Below are positions 54,608-63,007 of a stretch of DNA of 64,000 nucleotides, piece by piece. The stretch's first letter is position 1, and every line of letters starts with the position of its first letter. The DNA is from Aquimarina acroporae (lineage in GTDB: Bacteria; Bacteroidota; Bacteroidia; Flavobacteriales; Flavobacteriaceae). The notes beneath the pieces were generated by a model. It made no database searches, was not told the DNA's origin, and saw only the letters and a program-made list of their open reading frames with translations. A program made the position numbers and the translations under genes. The stretch lies in NCBI RefSeq assembly GCF_023195925.1, contig NZ_JALPRE010000011.1:62001-126000 (forward strand), given 5' to 3'.

Positions 54608-55111
54608 ATGAAATCGATATTTCATATTTTAATGCTATTGATTTTTTCTAACACTATTGGTCAGGAAACTCCTGGATATATAGAAATTAGAAAGATTATA
54701 GAACGCTCTGCTTCTTCATTAAATACAGCATTGATAGTTCCTGATTCTGACTTTTATATTGGAATTAGAAATAATGGAATTGTAGAAAATATTGATCAAG
54801 ACCCATGTATCGATATTCAATCTGACGATGAAAAAAACAAGCAAATCCTAGCTGTTTTAAAAAAGCATAAGTTATTAGACAGTTTATACATGGGGGCAGA
54901 TAATCAATTCATTAACCTTCGTACATCTAAATCTATAAAACCTGAAAACACCAAATTTTATATTGAACTTACTCATACAGGAGAGAATGCTCCTGATCAG
55001 ATTTTTATTCCCATTTTGGAATATGAAAAGGCATACCAACTTATTGAGGATCTAAATATAATTTTCGACAACGAAGCGTGTTACAAAAAACTCATCCGTA
55101 AGATGAGATGA
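54608..55111 (+). CDS. Exported protein of unknown function, 167 aa
   Basis: Not recognised. A signal peptide (MKSIFHILMLLIFSNTIGQ) precedes a mixed alpha/beta domain with no motif I can name; YIEIRKIIERSASSLNTALI and YIELTHTGENAPDQIFIPIL are characteristic stretches. It has two Cys (55 and near the end) that might form a disulfide. It lies 14 bp after the WG-repeat gene, so both belong to one unit. Followed by a structured intergenic region. Confidence 0.65.
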   Translation: MKSIFHILMLLIFSNTIGQETPGYIEIRKIIERSASSLNTALIVPDSDFYIGIRNNGIVENIDQDPCIDIQSDDEKNKQILAVLKKHKLLDSLYMGADNQFINLRTSKSIKPENTKFYIELTHTGENAPDQIFIPILEYEKAYQLIEDLNIIFDNEACYKKLIRKMR

Positions 55112-55373
55112 TAGGTTATCTAGAAAGATTATGTTTTCCCTAAAGGAATGTTAAAATAAATCCGGTTATGTTAAAATAAATGCTTATATTCGCATTCGAA
55201 ATACCTTCACACCCAACATTATATTTAGCTTACTCCCAGAATTATTTTCAATTTTTATTGCAAATTTTTAGTGTTTTAATCTATTGTATAGGTTTTAATT
55301 CTGTTTTTTGATGTTAACGCACTATACCAACCATATTTAACGGTGGGGAATGAAAGTTCTACACCTGCTTGCT

Positions 55374-55497
55374 GGTAATTATATCGAAGGACTTACTCGA
55401 ATCTACCTGTCATTGACAAATTTAAAATTCGAGTCTGTTGGGGGGACACAACGGACATATAATTACCGAACTCCCCCTCCTGAGGGAGGGGGTTATT
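55374..55497 (+). ncRNA. Candidate structured RNA with terminator
   Basis: Perfect 11-bp closing stem GGTAATTATAT/ATATAATTACC (55374-55384 with 55457-55467); inside it an 8-bp stem ACTCGAAT/ATTCGAGT (55395-55402 with 55427-55434) topped by TGTC-ATT-GACA (55408-55418), and a stem CTGTTG/CAACGG (55435-55440 with 55449-55454) with loop GGGGGACA. A strong terminator follows at once. Together they form a three-way junction, the shape of a riboswitch or a small RNA. Orientation is set by the terminator's T-rich tail. No known class was recognised; both an sRNA and a leader for the gene at 55575 are possible. Confidence 0.55.
55473..55497 (+). terminator. Intrinsic terminator after the structured RNA
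   Basis: An 8-bp GC stem CCCCCTCC/GGAGGGGG with a TGAG loop is followed by TTATTTAT. Palindromes of this kind also occur as dispersed intergenic repeats in Bacteroidota, so it could be one of those. Confidence 0.65.
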
Positions 55498-55574
55498 TAT
55501 AAACCTTTCGACACAATATAACTATAGATGCACACGTTTCCTTCGCAAATCATCTCAATTGCAAAACCTTGTTT

Positions 55575-56522
55575 ATGAAACAACTACTAATTTTACTATG
55601 TTTATGTACCATTTCAGTAGGTTTTGGTCAAGATGAGCGCAAAGAATCTTCTCAAATTCAAAATAGTAAAACCAGTACACACATACATATTCCGGGCACA
55701 AAACTCTCAATAATCCCTCCTTCTGGTTTCAAAATAGCGACGGCATTTACGGGTTTAGAAAAAGGAGAATCAGCTTTAATTCAGGTATATGATCTTGTGG
55801 GTGGTAATTTCTATACCAACGCGAATAAGTTTACCAAAGAACGTTTTGAAAAAAGTGGCGTTACCGTTTTTGATTATCAAGAAATGACCATTAATGGATA
55901 CTCAGGAAAATATATTCATCTTCAAGGCAATCCAGATAAAAAAGGGATTAGTTTGGTTTTTGGTGATGAGACATTTACGGCCATGATTATGGCACTTTAT
56001 ATTGATAATAGCGATAATACAGCCGAGCAAATTAAAGATGCCTTATTTTCTTCGGTTTATGAAAAAGACATGCCGATCGATCCTTTTGAAACCGCAGTAT
56101 TCAATCTTGATGATTCTAACACCAAATTTAAATATGCAAAATCGGCTGCAAATACTTTTATCTATTCTATTAATGGCAGCAACGAGCTTGATACGAATAG
56201 AGATTCGATTATGGTCGTTCTACCATTCCCTGCAGATCCAAGTATGACTGCCAAAAGTATTGCCGAGCAAATGATAGGATCACTTAGAAACAATGGATTA
56301 AGTGAAATCAAAATTTTAAGCACCTCTAACGACACTCTCAACAACTACTCGGCGTATCAAATTAAAATGGAAGGTAAATTAAATGGTAGTCCAAGTAAAT
56401 TACTGGTACAAACCGTTACTCATGGTGAAAATGCAGTAGTATTTAAGGGGTTTTTGAAAGAAAAATCGAATGCAGTGATTGAAGATTTTGAAGCATTAAT
56501 TAAAACCTTGAGAATGAAATAA
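55575..56522 (+). CDS. Exported protein of unknown function, 315 aa
   Basis: Not recognised. The start is ATG 55575 (MKQLLILLCLCTISVGFGQ, a signal peptide); the frame is open from a TTG two codons earlier. The mature region is regular alpha/beta with ISIIPPSGFKIATAFTGLEK-like stretches (a lipoprotein-LpqN-like or PsbP-like look: ITGLEKGESALIQVYDLVGG, then INGYSGKYIHLQG). A structural relation to PsbP/LpqN is a guess. The following gene starts 16 bp after its stop. A structured RNA element lies upstream. Confidence 0.6.
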   Translation: MKQLLILLCLCTISVGFGQDERKESSQIQNSKTSTHIHIPGTKLSIIPPSGFKIATAFTGLEKGESALIQVYDLVGGNFYTNANKFTKERFEKSGVTVFDYQEMTINGYSGKYIHLQGNPDKKGISLVFGDETFTAMIMALYIDNSDNTAEQIKDALFSSVYEKDMPIDPFETAVFNLDDSNTKFKYAKSAANTFIYSINGSNELDTNRDSIMVVLPFPADPSMTAKSIAEQMIGSLRNNGLSEIKILSTSNDTLNNYSAYQIKMEGKLNGSPSKLLVQTVTHGENAVVFKGFLKEKSNAVIEDFEALIKTLRMK

Positions 56523-56538
56523 ATCAACTAAACTATAC

Positions 56539-56949
56539 ATGAACAACACAAGGTTAGACAAGATTTTAAGGTTCATAGCAGATCAAATTGAAGGACCGAA
56601 GGGAAATTGGCATTTTGTGGTTCAAGACATACAATTTATATGTCTCACTGATGAGTTACACAATCGAATGCGAATTATATCTCCTATTATAGAGCATAAA
56701 GATATGAGCAAAGATGATTATTATCGGTGTATGAAAGCTAATTTTCATTCTGCTATCGATGTTAAGTATGCGGTTTCTGGTAAAGTTCTTTGGGCAGTTT
56801 TTATGCATCCCTTAAAAGAGTTAACGACTCCACAAGTAGAAGATGCGATACATCAGGTGTTCACGGCAGTTAAAACTTATGGCACTTCTTACAGTAGTTT
56901 AAACCTTTATTTCCCAACAGATGAGGATCGAAAGCGTTACTTGAACTAA
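56539..56949 (+). CDS. Small soluble protein, YbjN/T3SS-chaperone-like fold possible
   Basis: A 136-residue protein without signal, opening MNNTRLDKILRFIADQIEG and continuing NWHFVVQDIQFICLTDE, then VKYAVSGKVLWAVFMHPLKE and SYSSLNLYFP. The alternation of a first helix, curved sheet and final helix resembles YbjN/CesT-type chaperone folds, but this is only a pattern impression. It is co-directional with the exported protein gene upstream, so they form one unit. It converges with the exonuclease gene with 9 bp between stops. Confidence 0.55.
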   Translation: MNNTRLDKILRFIADQIEGPKGNWHFVVQDIQFICLTDELHNRMRIISPIIEHKDMSKDDYYRCMKANFHSAIDVKYAVSGKVLWAVFMHPLKELTTPQVEDAIHQVFTAVKTYGTSYSSLNLYFPTDEDRKRYLN

Positions 56950-56958
56950 GAAATACGT

Positions 56959-57672
56959 CTAAACTGAAACCACCTCTTCTTCTCCAAGTAATTCCTCTTG
57001 TCTTAGGCGCAATAAAATTTGAGCTACAGCTACGGTATCTTTTTCACAGTACACTATAATTCTATCGATATCTTGTTCTTCATAAAAGACCTGCCTAACC
57101 TGGCTACCATCGATATCATCTTTCGGAGAAGGTATCCCGAGAATGCTAGTAAGTAGTTTTAAGGATGTATAGTGCTTATAGTCTCCAAACTTCCATAAAT
57201 CCATAGTGTCCAAATGCGGAACTTCCCATGGCTTTTTGCCAAAGAGATTAAGCTTATAAGGCAACGCAATATTATGTATGATCATTCTGCGCGCGATATA
57301 AGGAAAATCAAACTCTTTCCCGTTGTGTGCGCAAAGTAGATGATGAGCTTTGGTAAAATGCGTCTCCAGAAGATTTTTGAAATCTATGAGTAATTGTTTT
57401 TCTTCTCCGTAAAATGAAGTAGTTCTAAAAGATCTATTTTCTCCTTTGAAAGTGAAATATCCCACCGAAATACAAACGATTTTACCAAACTCTGCCCAAA
57501 TCCCTGCCCGATCATAAAATTCTTCTGCTGTAAAATCTTCTTTACGTTGATATTTTGTTTTATCTGCCCATAATTGTTTCATTTCAGGATTAAGGTCATC
57601 AAAATTCTCATGTTCTGGTACAGTTTCTATATCCAGAAATAAAACATGTTCTAAATTCAATTTATGAAGCAT
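56959..57672 (-). CDS. 3'-5' exonuclease (DnaQ/PolB-exonuclease-like)
   Basis: A 237-residue DEDDy-type exonuclease. ExoI is VLFLDIETVPE (Asp14, Glu16), ExoII is LLCAHNGKEFDFPYIARRM, and ExoIII lies in CEKDTVAVAQILLRL, where Tyr precedes and Asp is conserved (VYCEKD). The family is the predicted PolB exonuclease-like 2 group; it probably trims or repairs DNA ends. The ATG overlaps the end of the upstream serine hydrolase gene by 11 nt, so they are co-transcribed although unrelated in function. Confidence 0.9.
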   Translation of the reverse strand: MLHKLNLEHVLFLDIETVPEHENFDDLNPEMKQLWADKTKYQRKEDFTAEEFYDRAGIWAEFGKIVCISVGYFTFKGENRSFRTTSFYGEEKQLLIDFKNLLETHFTKAHHLLCAHNGKEFDFPYIARRMIIHNIALPYKLNLFGKKPWEVPHLDTMDLWKFGDYKHYTSLKLLTSILGIPSPKDDIDGSQVRQVFYEEQDIDRIIVYCEKDTVAVAQILLRLRQEELLGEEEVVSV

Positions 57673-58822
57673 TCTCCATCATTTTATAAGCCTCTTCTAT
57701 AAAGACAAAGAAATCGTTTGTAAAAGATTCTCCAGGCACAAACTCTCCCCTATTATGTCCAAGTCGCACAATAATAACATCATCTTCAGGAATACAAATT
57801 ACATACTGCCCTAAAATTCCTCTCATAGCAAATATCTTTTTATCGAGATGATCTGACAGCCAAAAACCATATCCATACATATCATCTTCAGGAAATCGTT
57901 GTCTTGTCGCCAATTCTGTAAATTCTGCTGGTAAAATTTGTTTCCCTGCATATACGCCTTTGTTTTTAAACAGGACTCCAAATCTGGCGAAATCCCTAGC
58001 GTTACTAGCCACACAACAATATGCTTTTTCCATACCACTATCCTCACTATCGAGTTGCCATATAGCATCCTGATTCATCCCCATGGGGGCCCAGAAACTT
58101 TCACTAAGGTACTGTGACAATGTTTTTCCTGTTGCTTTTTCGATTACCATACCTAACAACTGTGTGTTTCCACTCAAATATTTAAATCTTTGTCCTGGTT
58201 CCTCTACTACTTGTAGTCCCAACAAAACTTCACGAATATTAGTATCGTAATATGCTTTGGCCGTTATAGAAAAAGGACTTGTATAGTGTTCTACCCAATT
58301 TAACCCAGAAGACATCGAGGACAAATCTCCCACAGTAGTTTTGGCAGCTAATCCTTCAGAAAATTCAGGGAAAAAATCACCTAATGGTTGATCCAGGTTT
58401 TTTATGTATCCGTCCATTATAGCTTTTCCTAGCATAGCTGTTACTATACTCTTAGCCATAGAGAAGGAATTGGTTTTTGAAGTGGTTCCAAAACCTTCGG
58501 CATAGTTCTCATACCATATACTATCACTTTTAATAATCAAAAAAGCCACTGTTCCCAATTCATCATTGATCTTGTTTAGACGGTCAGTACTTTTTACCGT
58601 ATTATATTTCTCATGAATCGCCCAAGGTATAGTTGCATTTCCTTTAGCAATTGTTCGATTATCAAAATGGGTATAATCATCTAAATAGGCTGTGGTGTGA
58701 CCAGTCATATAGACCACACGAACTCCTTTTAAAATATATTCTGAATCGAATGCGTATAACAATCCTACACACAGGAGAAGAATAATTCCAAGACCCCTAA
58801 GAAATTTTTTTAAGATTTTCAT
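57662..58822 (-). CDS. Serine hydrolase (beta-lactamase class C family)
   Basis: A 386-residue protein with an N-terminal membrane anchor (about 8-26, LRGLGIILLLCVGLLYAF) and a class C/esterase B-type domain. The SxxK motif is Ser121-Lys124 (TNSFSMAKSIVTAML); the substrate motif is FKYLSGNTQLLG, and HNRGEFVPGE marks the third motif region. It is probably a periplasmic amidase/esterase, and close relatives are called 6-aminohexanoate-dimer-hydrolase-like. It has its own promoter region of about 500 bp upstream and ends coupled to the exonuclease. Confidence 0.9.
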   Translation of the reverse strand: MKILKKFLRGLGIILLLCVGLLYAFDSEYILKGVRVVYMTGHTTAYLDDYTHFDNRTIAKGNATIPWAIHEKYNTVKSTDRLNKINDELGTVAFLIIKSDSIWYENYAEGFGTTSKTNSFSMAKSIVTAMLGKAIMDGYIKNLDQPLGDFFPEFSEGLAAKTTVGDLSSMSSGLNWVEHYTSPFSITAKAYYDTNIREVLLGLQVVEEPGQRFKYLSGNTQLLGMVIEKATGKTLSQYLSESFWAPMGMNQDAIWQLDSEDSGMEKAYCCVASNARDFARFGVLFKNKGVYAGKQILPAEFTELATRQRFPEDDMYGYGFWLSDHLDKKIFAMRGILGQYVICIPEDDVIIVRLGHNRGEFVPGESFTNDFFVFIEEAYKMMENAS

Positions 58823-59344
58823 ATGATTTAAATTGATGAGAAAATGAGTTTAATTTCCAACTTCTAACCCTACTAATGTAAGAAAATTAATCACAGTGAA
58901 TTAGATCCTATCTATTATCATTTTGTACAATATAAACTTTGAGTTCATTATCATGGATCATTTGGTGATAACCCCGAATAATTCTAAATAAGGTTCCAAA
59001 AATTAATACTGCAATGATACTATTTATAAGTTTCAAAAAATGAAACTCAAAAAAAAAGAGTGTCTACAAAGACACTCTTTTACATTTAAACAAAATTTTA
59101 CGTTTCATAGACCGAGGTCTTGGCCCACCTGAATTACGGAAAATAAATCATTCTAATGTGTAACCAAGTAAAGGGGCATTCATAATAAGCTTTTGTTTGA
59201 ATTTGTGTAACTTTAAAGGTAAATACTATGAACAGTATTTTTGCCCTCGATGTTTTAAACGTAGTTTTTAGTGTATAAAACAACAATTTCATTACATCAA
59301 ATTAATTTCACAAAAACAAACACCTAATATCGTTTTAGGATAAA
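58823..59344. other. Intergenic region, 522 bp
   Basis: No gene is supported. It holds a symmetrical terminator at 59054-59081 that probably ends the LytTR gene transcript coming from the right, about 260 bp after that gene's stop, and a palindrome-like ACCGAGGTCTTGG near 59110. The rest is AT-rich and empty on both strands. Confidence 0.5.
59054..59081 (-). terminator. Symmetrical intrinsic terminator
   Basis: A perfect 12-bp stem AAAAGAGTGTCT/AGACACTCTTTT with an ACAA loop; T-runs are present on both strands, so it may work in either direction. The closest minus-strand gene is the LytTR regulator ending at 59345. Confidence 0.75.
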
Positions 59345-60103
59345 TTATAAAACATTCATCCTTTCATACAGTTCTTTTTTGCTTTTCCTTGAAATTGGCA
59401 AGGACTTCCCATTCTTCATAATTACTGACCCTCCTTGTTCTTTAATCAGAAAATCGATATGGTTTAAATTCACCAAATACGATTTATGAATTCTCAAAAA
59501 GTCGTAATTTTTTAGTTTAGATTCGAAATGTTTGAGGTTTTTAGAAATTACAATTTCTGTATCATCAATCATTACAAAAGTGGTGTAATTACCATCACTA
59601 ACACAGTACAAAACATCAATAGCCTTTACCACATGCACTCCTCTAGCATCGGTAATCGATATTTTCGGTGTTTCTGTGATTTTTGAATAGAGTTCCTTAA
59701 AATCATTTACAATACTTTCTTTAGATTGATTTTCATTTTTCAATCTAAATGTTTTATCTACCACCTTTATTAATCGTTTGGGATCTACTGGTTTAAGTAG
59801 GTAGTCTATAGCGTCATATTGATAGCCTTGAATTGCATATCTATCAAAAGCCGTGACAAACACAATTGTAAAATCTATACTTTCCAGCTCATTTAAGATA
59901 TCGAACACAGAAATTGCACCCAATTGAATATCCATAAACACGAGGTCTGGCTTCATTTCTGTAAGCACTTTTAGGATCGATGATCTATCCTTAGCCTGTG
60001 CGATCACTTCGACTTGAGGACAATAAGAATCCAAAAGCATCTTGATATTCTCTCTATCCTTTTGTTCGTCGTCTATTATTATACAAGTAAGCGATGGTGT
60101 CAT
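59345..60103 (-). CDS. LytTR-type response regulator
   Basis: A 252-residue response regulator. Receiver: acidic residues IIIDDEQKDRE, phosphoacceptor Asp58 in LVFMDIQLGA, switch VFVTAF and LLKPVDPKRL. C-terminal LytTR domain: ISITDARGVHVVKAIDVLYC to LRIHKSYLVNLNHIDFLI and SLPISRKSKKELYERM. It overlaps the TPR sensor kinase gene by 4 nt and so is its natural partner. The C-terminus is clean. Target genes are unknown. Confidence 0.92.
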   Translation of the reverse strand: MTPSLTCIIIDDEQKDRENIKMLLDSYCPQVEVIAQAKDRSSILKVLTEMKPDLVFMDIQLGAISVFDILNELESIDFTIVFVTAFDRYAIQGYQYDAIDYLLKPVDPKRLIKVVDKTFRLKNENQSKESIVNDFKELYSKITETPKISITDARGVHVVKAIDVLYCVSDGNYTTFVMIDDTEIVISKNLKHFESKLKNYDFLRIHKSYLVNLNHIDFLIKEQGGSVIMKNGKSLPISRKSKKELYERMNVL

Positions 60104-62046
60104 TTGTGTTCATTTATTATGGGTAGTGTAATAATTACTTCGGTTCCTAAAGACGCTCCAGTGTCATCTATGAGATCATTGATACGTACATTGGCATTAT
60201 CATTACCGATTCTGCTCAATATTCGTAATCGTTCATCGGTATTTCTAGTAGCAATTGATAAGTGAATAGTGTCATTCCCTTCCTTTTGCAATCGCTCGGC
60301 TTCTAAACGGCCAATTCCGTTATCTCTAACTTTGCAAAATACAGTATCAGTGCCTTTCGCAAAAGACACTATTAATTTTCCTTTTTTCTTCGAATGCGAA
60401 AAACCATGTATTATCGCATTTTCGATATATGGTTGTATAACCATTGAAGGAATTACAGGATTGGTCTCTACCAATGTGTCATCGATATCATAGATCACCT
60501 CAAAACTTTCACTAAATCGTTCTTGCTCTATATTGATATAAGATTGCAAAATCTGTAATTCTTCTTTAAAATTGATGTAGATACTATCAGAGCTTGATAA
60601 AATATTTCGAATTAACCCTGAGAGTTCTGTCATATATTCATTGGCCTTGAGATTGTCTTTTTTCAGAATAAAGTTCTGAAGTGTACTAAAAGAGTTAAAC
60701 AAAAAATGAGGATTCATAGTCGACCTCAGAGATTTCAACCTATTCAAACTTAGTTCTTCATTAAGTTGATGAAATCTTACTCTATTTGCATGACCGCGAT
60801 ATAGTAAAAAGAATAACGCAGCAAGTAAAAAAGCACCTAACAAATAGCTAAACCATCTGCTTTTACTCATAGCCTGACCGATCTTAAAGTTTTCTTCCTC
60901 CAGGTCCAGGATTTGCTCTTCTTTAATAGCCAATAATTTCTTACTCTCTATTTTGGCTATCTCTTTACTAATTTTAATGTTATCGAGCGTAGATATTAAA
61001 GGTTTTATCTCTCTCATAAGCTTTAAACTAGCAGCTAAATTTCCTGTTTGCTCATAAGATTTAGAGAGATCTTCTTTGGTAATAATAATATTGGCAACAT
61101 CATTTTTCTTAATAAAAAAACGCTCTGCAATTTTAAAATGGGTAATCGCTTTTTCGTAATCTCCCAACTTAAAGTAAATAAATGCTAAGGTATGCATTAA
61201 TGCAGGGTACAAGCTATCCCGATCGTTATACTGGATATTATCAAAATCGATATTGTTATTGATCAAAGCCAGGGCTTCCTGAGCCATACCCTTCTGAACG
61301 TAGGACCAAGCCATATTGTTATAGGCCAAATTGCAGGTTCTCGATGTCTTATTATTTTTACACCCTTGCAACGCTAGTTTTGAGTAATATATGGTAGAAT
61401 CGGGTTGGTGATCTGAAAAAGAAGCCGAAATGTTTATGTAGGTTATTCCTTTTCTATAGTCTGAATCATCTTTGATATGGCGAAGAGCTTGTTTAAAATC
61501 TATCTTACTTTGGTCCAAATCTCCAATATCCATAAAAAGTAGCCCTCTTGCAGTACAAGCTTCCCAAATATTATCGTTGCTTTTGGTGTTTTCTGCCCTT
61601 TGCATAGCCTCATTAAAGTACTGTAGTGCCTTAATAAAATTCGATTGTCTTTGATTAAGCTCCCCATACCTAATCGTGCTTATAGCCAAACAATCCTGAT
61701 CATCAACCTTTTCACAAAAGTCATAAACAAAGTCTATGATATGTCTGGCATTTTCATGCTTTTCTGCTATTGCAGACAAGAATCTTTCTAATCGAAATCC
61801 CGTTTGAATAATTCTTTTTTTGTCTCCAGTTTTTCTAGCTAATCGAAAGGCATTGAGATAACTAGTTTCTGCCTCTTCAATATTCTTTGCTTTCTGCAAA
61901 CTGTCGCCTTGTTTAAGTAATAGTTTTATAGAATCTTTTTGTACGGTTGTTGTTCTTTTTAATTCTCTATCGATATCATCTTGTCCCGTTATATTACCTG
62001 CCAATAATAGCAAGCAGCTAATCAAAATGTAATTATATCTCTTCAT
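60100..62046 (-). CDS. TPR-containing LytS-type sensor histidine kinase
   Basis: A 648-residue kinase. A signal/anchor (MKRYNYILISCLLLLAGNIT) leads to a large extracytoplasmic TPR region (about 40-390, e.g. AEETSYLNAFRLARKTGDKKR, DYEKAITHFKIAERFF), a membrane segment near 400-420 (SYLLGAFLLAALFFLLYRG), then the His_kinase domain with phospho-acceptor His447 in TMNPHFLFNSFSTLQNF and an N-box IENAIIHGFSHSKKKG. The ATP lid is GNDTIHLSIATRNTDERL. The layout parallels the TPR-AraC regulators of this window: a TPR sensor outside, signalling output inside. Its partner is the LytTR gene that overlaps it. Confidence 0.92.
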   Translation of the reverse strand: MKRYNYILISCLLLLAGNITGQDDIDRELKRTTTVQKDSIKLLLKQGDSLQKAKNIEEAETSYLNAFRLARKTGDKKRIIQTGFRLERFLSAIAEKHENARHIIDFVYDFCEKVDDQDCLAISTIRYGELNQRQSNFIKALQYFNEAMQRAENTKSNDNIWEACTARGLLFMDIGDLDQSKIDFKQALRHIKDDSDYRKGITYINISASFSDHQPDSTIYYSKLALQGCKNNKTSRTCNLAYNNMAWSYVQKGMAQEALALINNNIDFDNIQYNDRDSLYPALMHTLAFIYFKLGDYEKAITHFKIAERFFIKKNDVANIIITKEDLSKSYEQTGNLAASLKLMREIKPLISTLDNIKISKEIAKIESKKLLAIKEEQILDLEEENFKIGQAMSKSRWFSYLLGAFLLAALFFLLYRGHANRVRFHQLNEELSLNRLKSLRSTMNPHFLFNSFSTLQNFILKKDNLKANEYMTELSGLIRNILSSSDSIYINFKEELQILQSYINIEQERFSESFEVIYDIDDTLVETNPVIPSMVIQPYIENAIIHGFSHSKKKGKLIVSFAKGTDTVFCKVRDNGIGRLEAERLQKEGNDTIHLSIATRNTDERLRILSRIGNDNANVRINDLIDDTGASLGTEVIITLPIINEHK

Positions 62047-62524
62047 TTAGAATTAAAATATATAGTTATTGTTATGTCGAAGGACCTTTATATTCATGAA
62101 TTAGACAAAGTAGTTACTATGTTTTCAGATCCTATTAAGTATAACAATTATACGTATTTTCAAAAGTTCTGCAACCTTAAACAGCAGTCTTTTATATATA
62201 TACAACGTATTTTATGTAATGTACCCTAGTTTTTTTGTCGGTTATTTTCAAAATGCTTAAATAAAAAAACTGGTTATTGTAAAATACAATAACCAGCTGC
62301 ATATAATTGAATGATTTGTGTGAGTTTAATTTCAGTTTTATAAAACCTGTGTTATCACTTTAACCCATTGAGAACAGATTTACATATACACTAAAATTTT
62401 CATCATGAAATTATCGTTTATTTACTTAAGTACTAATTGAGTTTACACCAACGGCAATATTGGTTGTATAAAATGCAAAAACAATGTGTTAATGGAGATT
62501 TTCTAAGATTAAAAGCACATTCTA
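62047..62524. other. Intergenic region, 478 bp
   Basis: Contains the terminator of the methyltransferase unit at 62262-62296 and the promoter region of the TPR kinase. Otherwise AT-rich with no small gene, tRNA or repeat seen. Confidence 0.5.
62262..62296 (-). terminator. Intrinsic terminator of the CNNM-ogt unit
   Basis: The perfect 12-bp stem CTGGTTATTGTA/TACAATAACCAG (62270-62281 with 62285-62296), with a 3-nt loop, is followed on the minus strand by seven T. It lies 228 bp after the ogt stop. Confidence 0.85.
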
Positions 62525-63007
62525 TTAAAAAAGAGATTGCTGTTTACTAGGGCTTTCATGCTCTAATAACCACTTTTTTCGCCATAATCCTCCAGCATAT
62601 CCTGTGAGGGATCCATCACTACCAATTACTCGATGACATGGTACAATAATCCACAAAGGGTTTTTACCATTGGCACTTGCCGCTGCTCTTATCGTTTTAG
62701 GATCTCCTAATCTTTTGGCGATATCTAAATAGGAAACCGTTTTCCCAAAAGGAATCTTAAGCAGCTCTTTCCATACCTTTTTTTGAAATTCTGTTCCCGA
62801 AGGATTTAATTTTAAGTCAAAGTGAGTTCGTCTACCCTCAAAATATTCCTGAAGTTGCGTTACAGCTTGTTCAAGATAAGGAGGAGCTTCTTGTTGTTCT
62901 TCAATTTTTTCTATGTCTTTAGTTACAGAAACACTGGATAGTCCATTTTCATCTCCAGAGAGACATGCAATACCCAAGGGAGTTTCAATATATGCAGTCG
63001 TTATCAC
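62525..63007 (-). CDS. ogt: Methylated-DNA-protein-cysteine methyltransferase
   Basis: Removes O6-methyl groups from guanine by transferring them to its own Cys in a suicide reaction. The 160-residue protein has the acceptor Cys124 in IVPCHRVIGSDGSLTGYAGG, the helix-turn-helix arginine in TIRAAASANGKNP, and the N-terminal half with EYFEGRRTHFDLKLNPSGTE. It is the short, Ogt-type form without an AdaA domain. The start is GTG 63007, overlapping the upstream gene by 4 nt (GTGA). It is the second gene of a unit with the CNNM/CBS protein. Confidence 0.93.
   Translation of the reverse strand: MITTAYIETPLGIACLSGDENGLSSVSVTKDIEKIEEQQEAPPYLEQAVTQLQEYFEGRRTHFDLKLNPSGTEFQKKVWKELLKIPFGKTVSYLDIAKRLGDPKTIRAAASANGKNPLWIIVPCHRVIGSDGSLTGYAGGLWRKKWLLEHESPSKQQSLF

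Larger units (their letters stand above)
55112..55574. other. Intergenic region, 463 bp, with structured RNA candidate
   Basis: No protein gene is supported. It holds a 20-bp-spaced direct repeat ATGTTAAAATAAAT at 55148 and 55168, a predicted three-way RNA structure at 55374-55467, and a terminator at 55473-55497. The next gene's ATG is at 55575. Confidence 0.55.
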
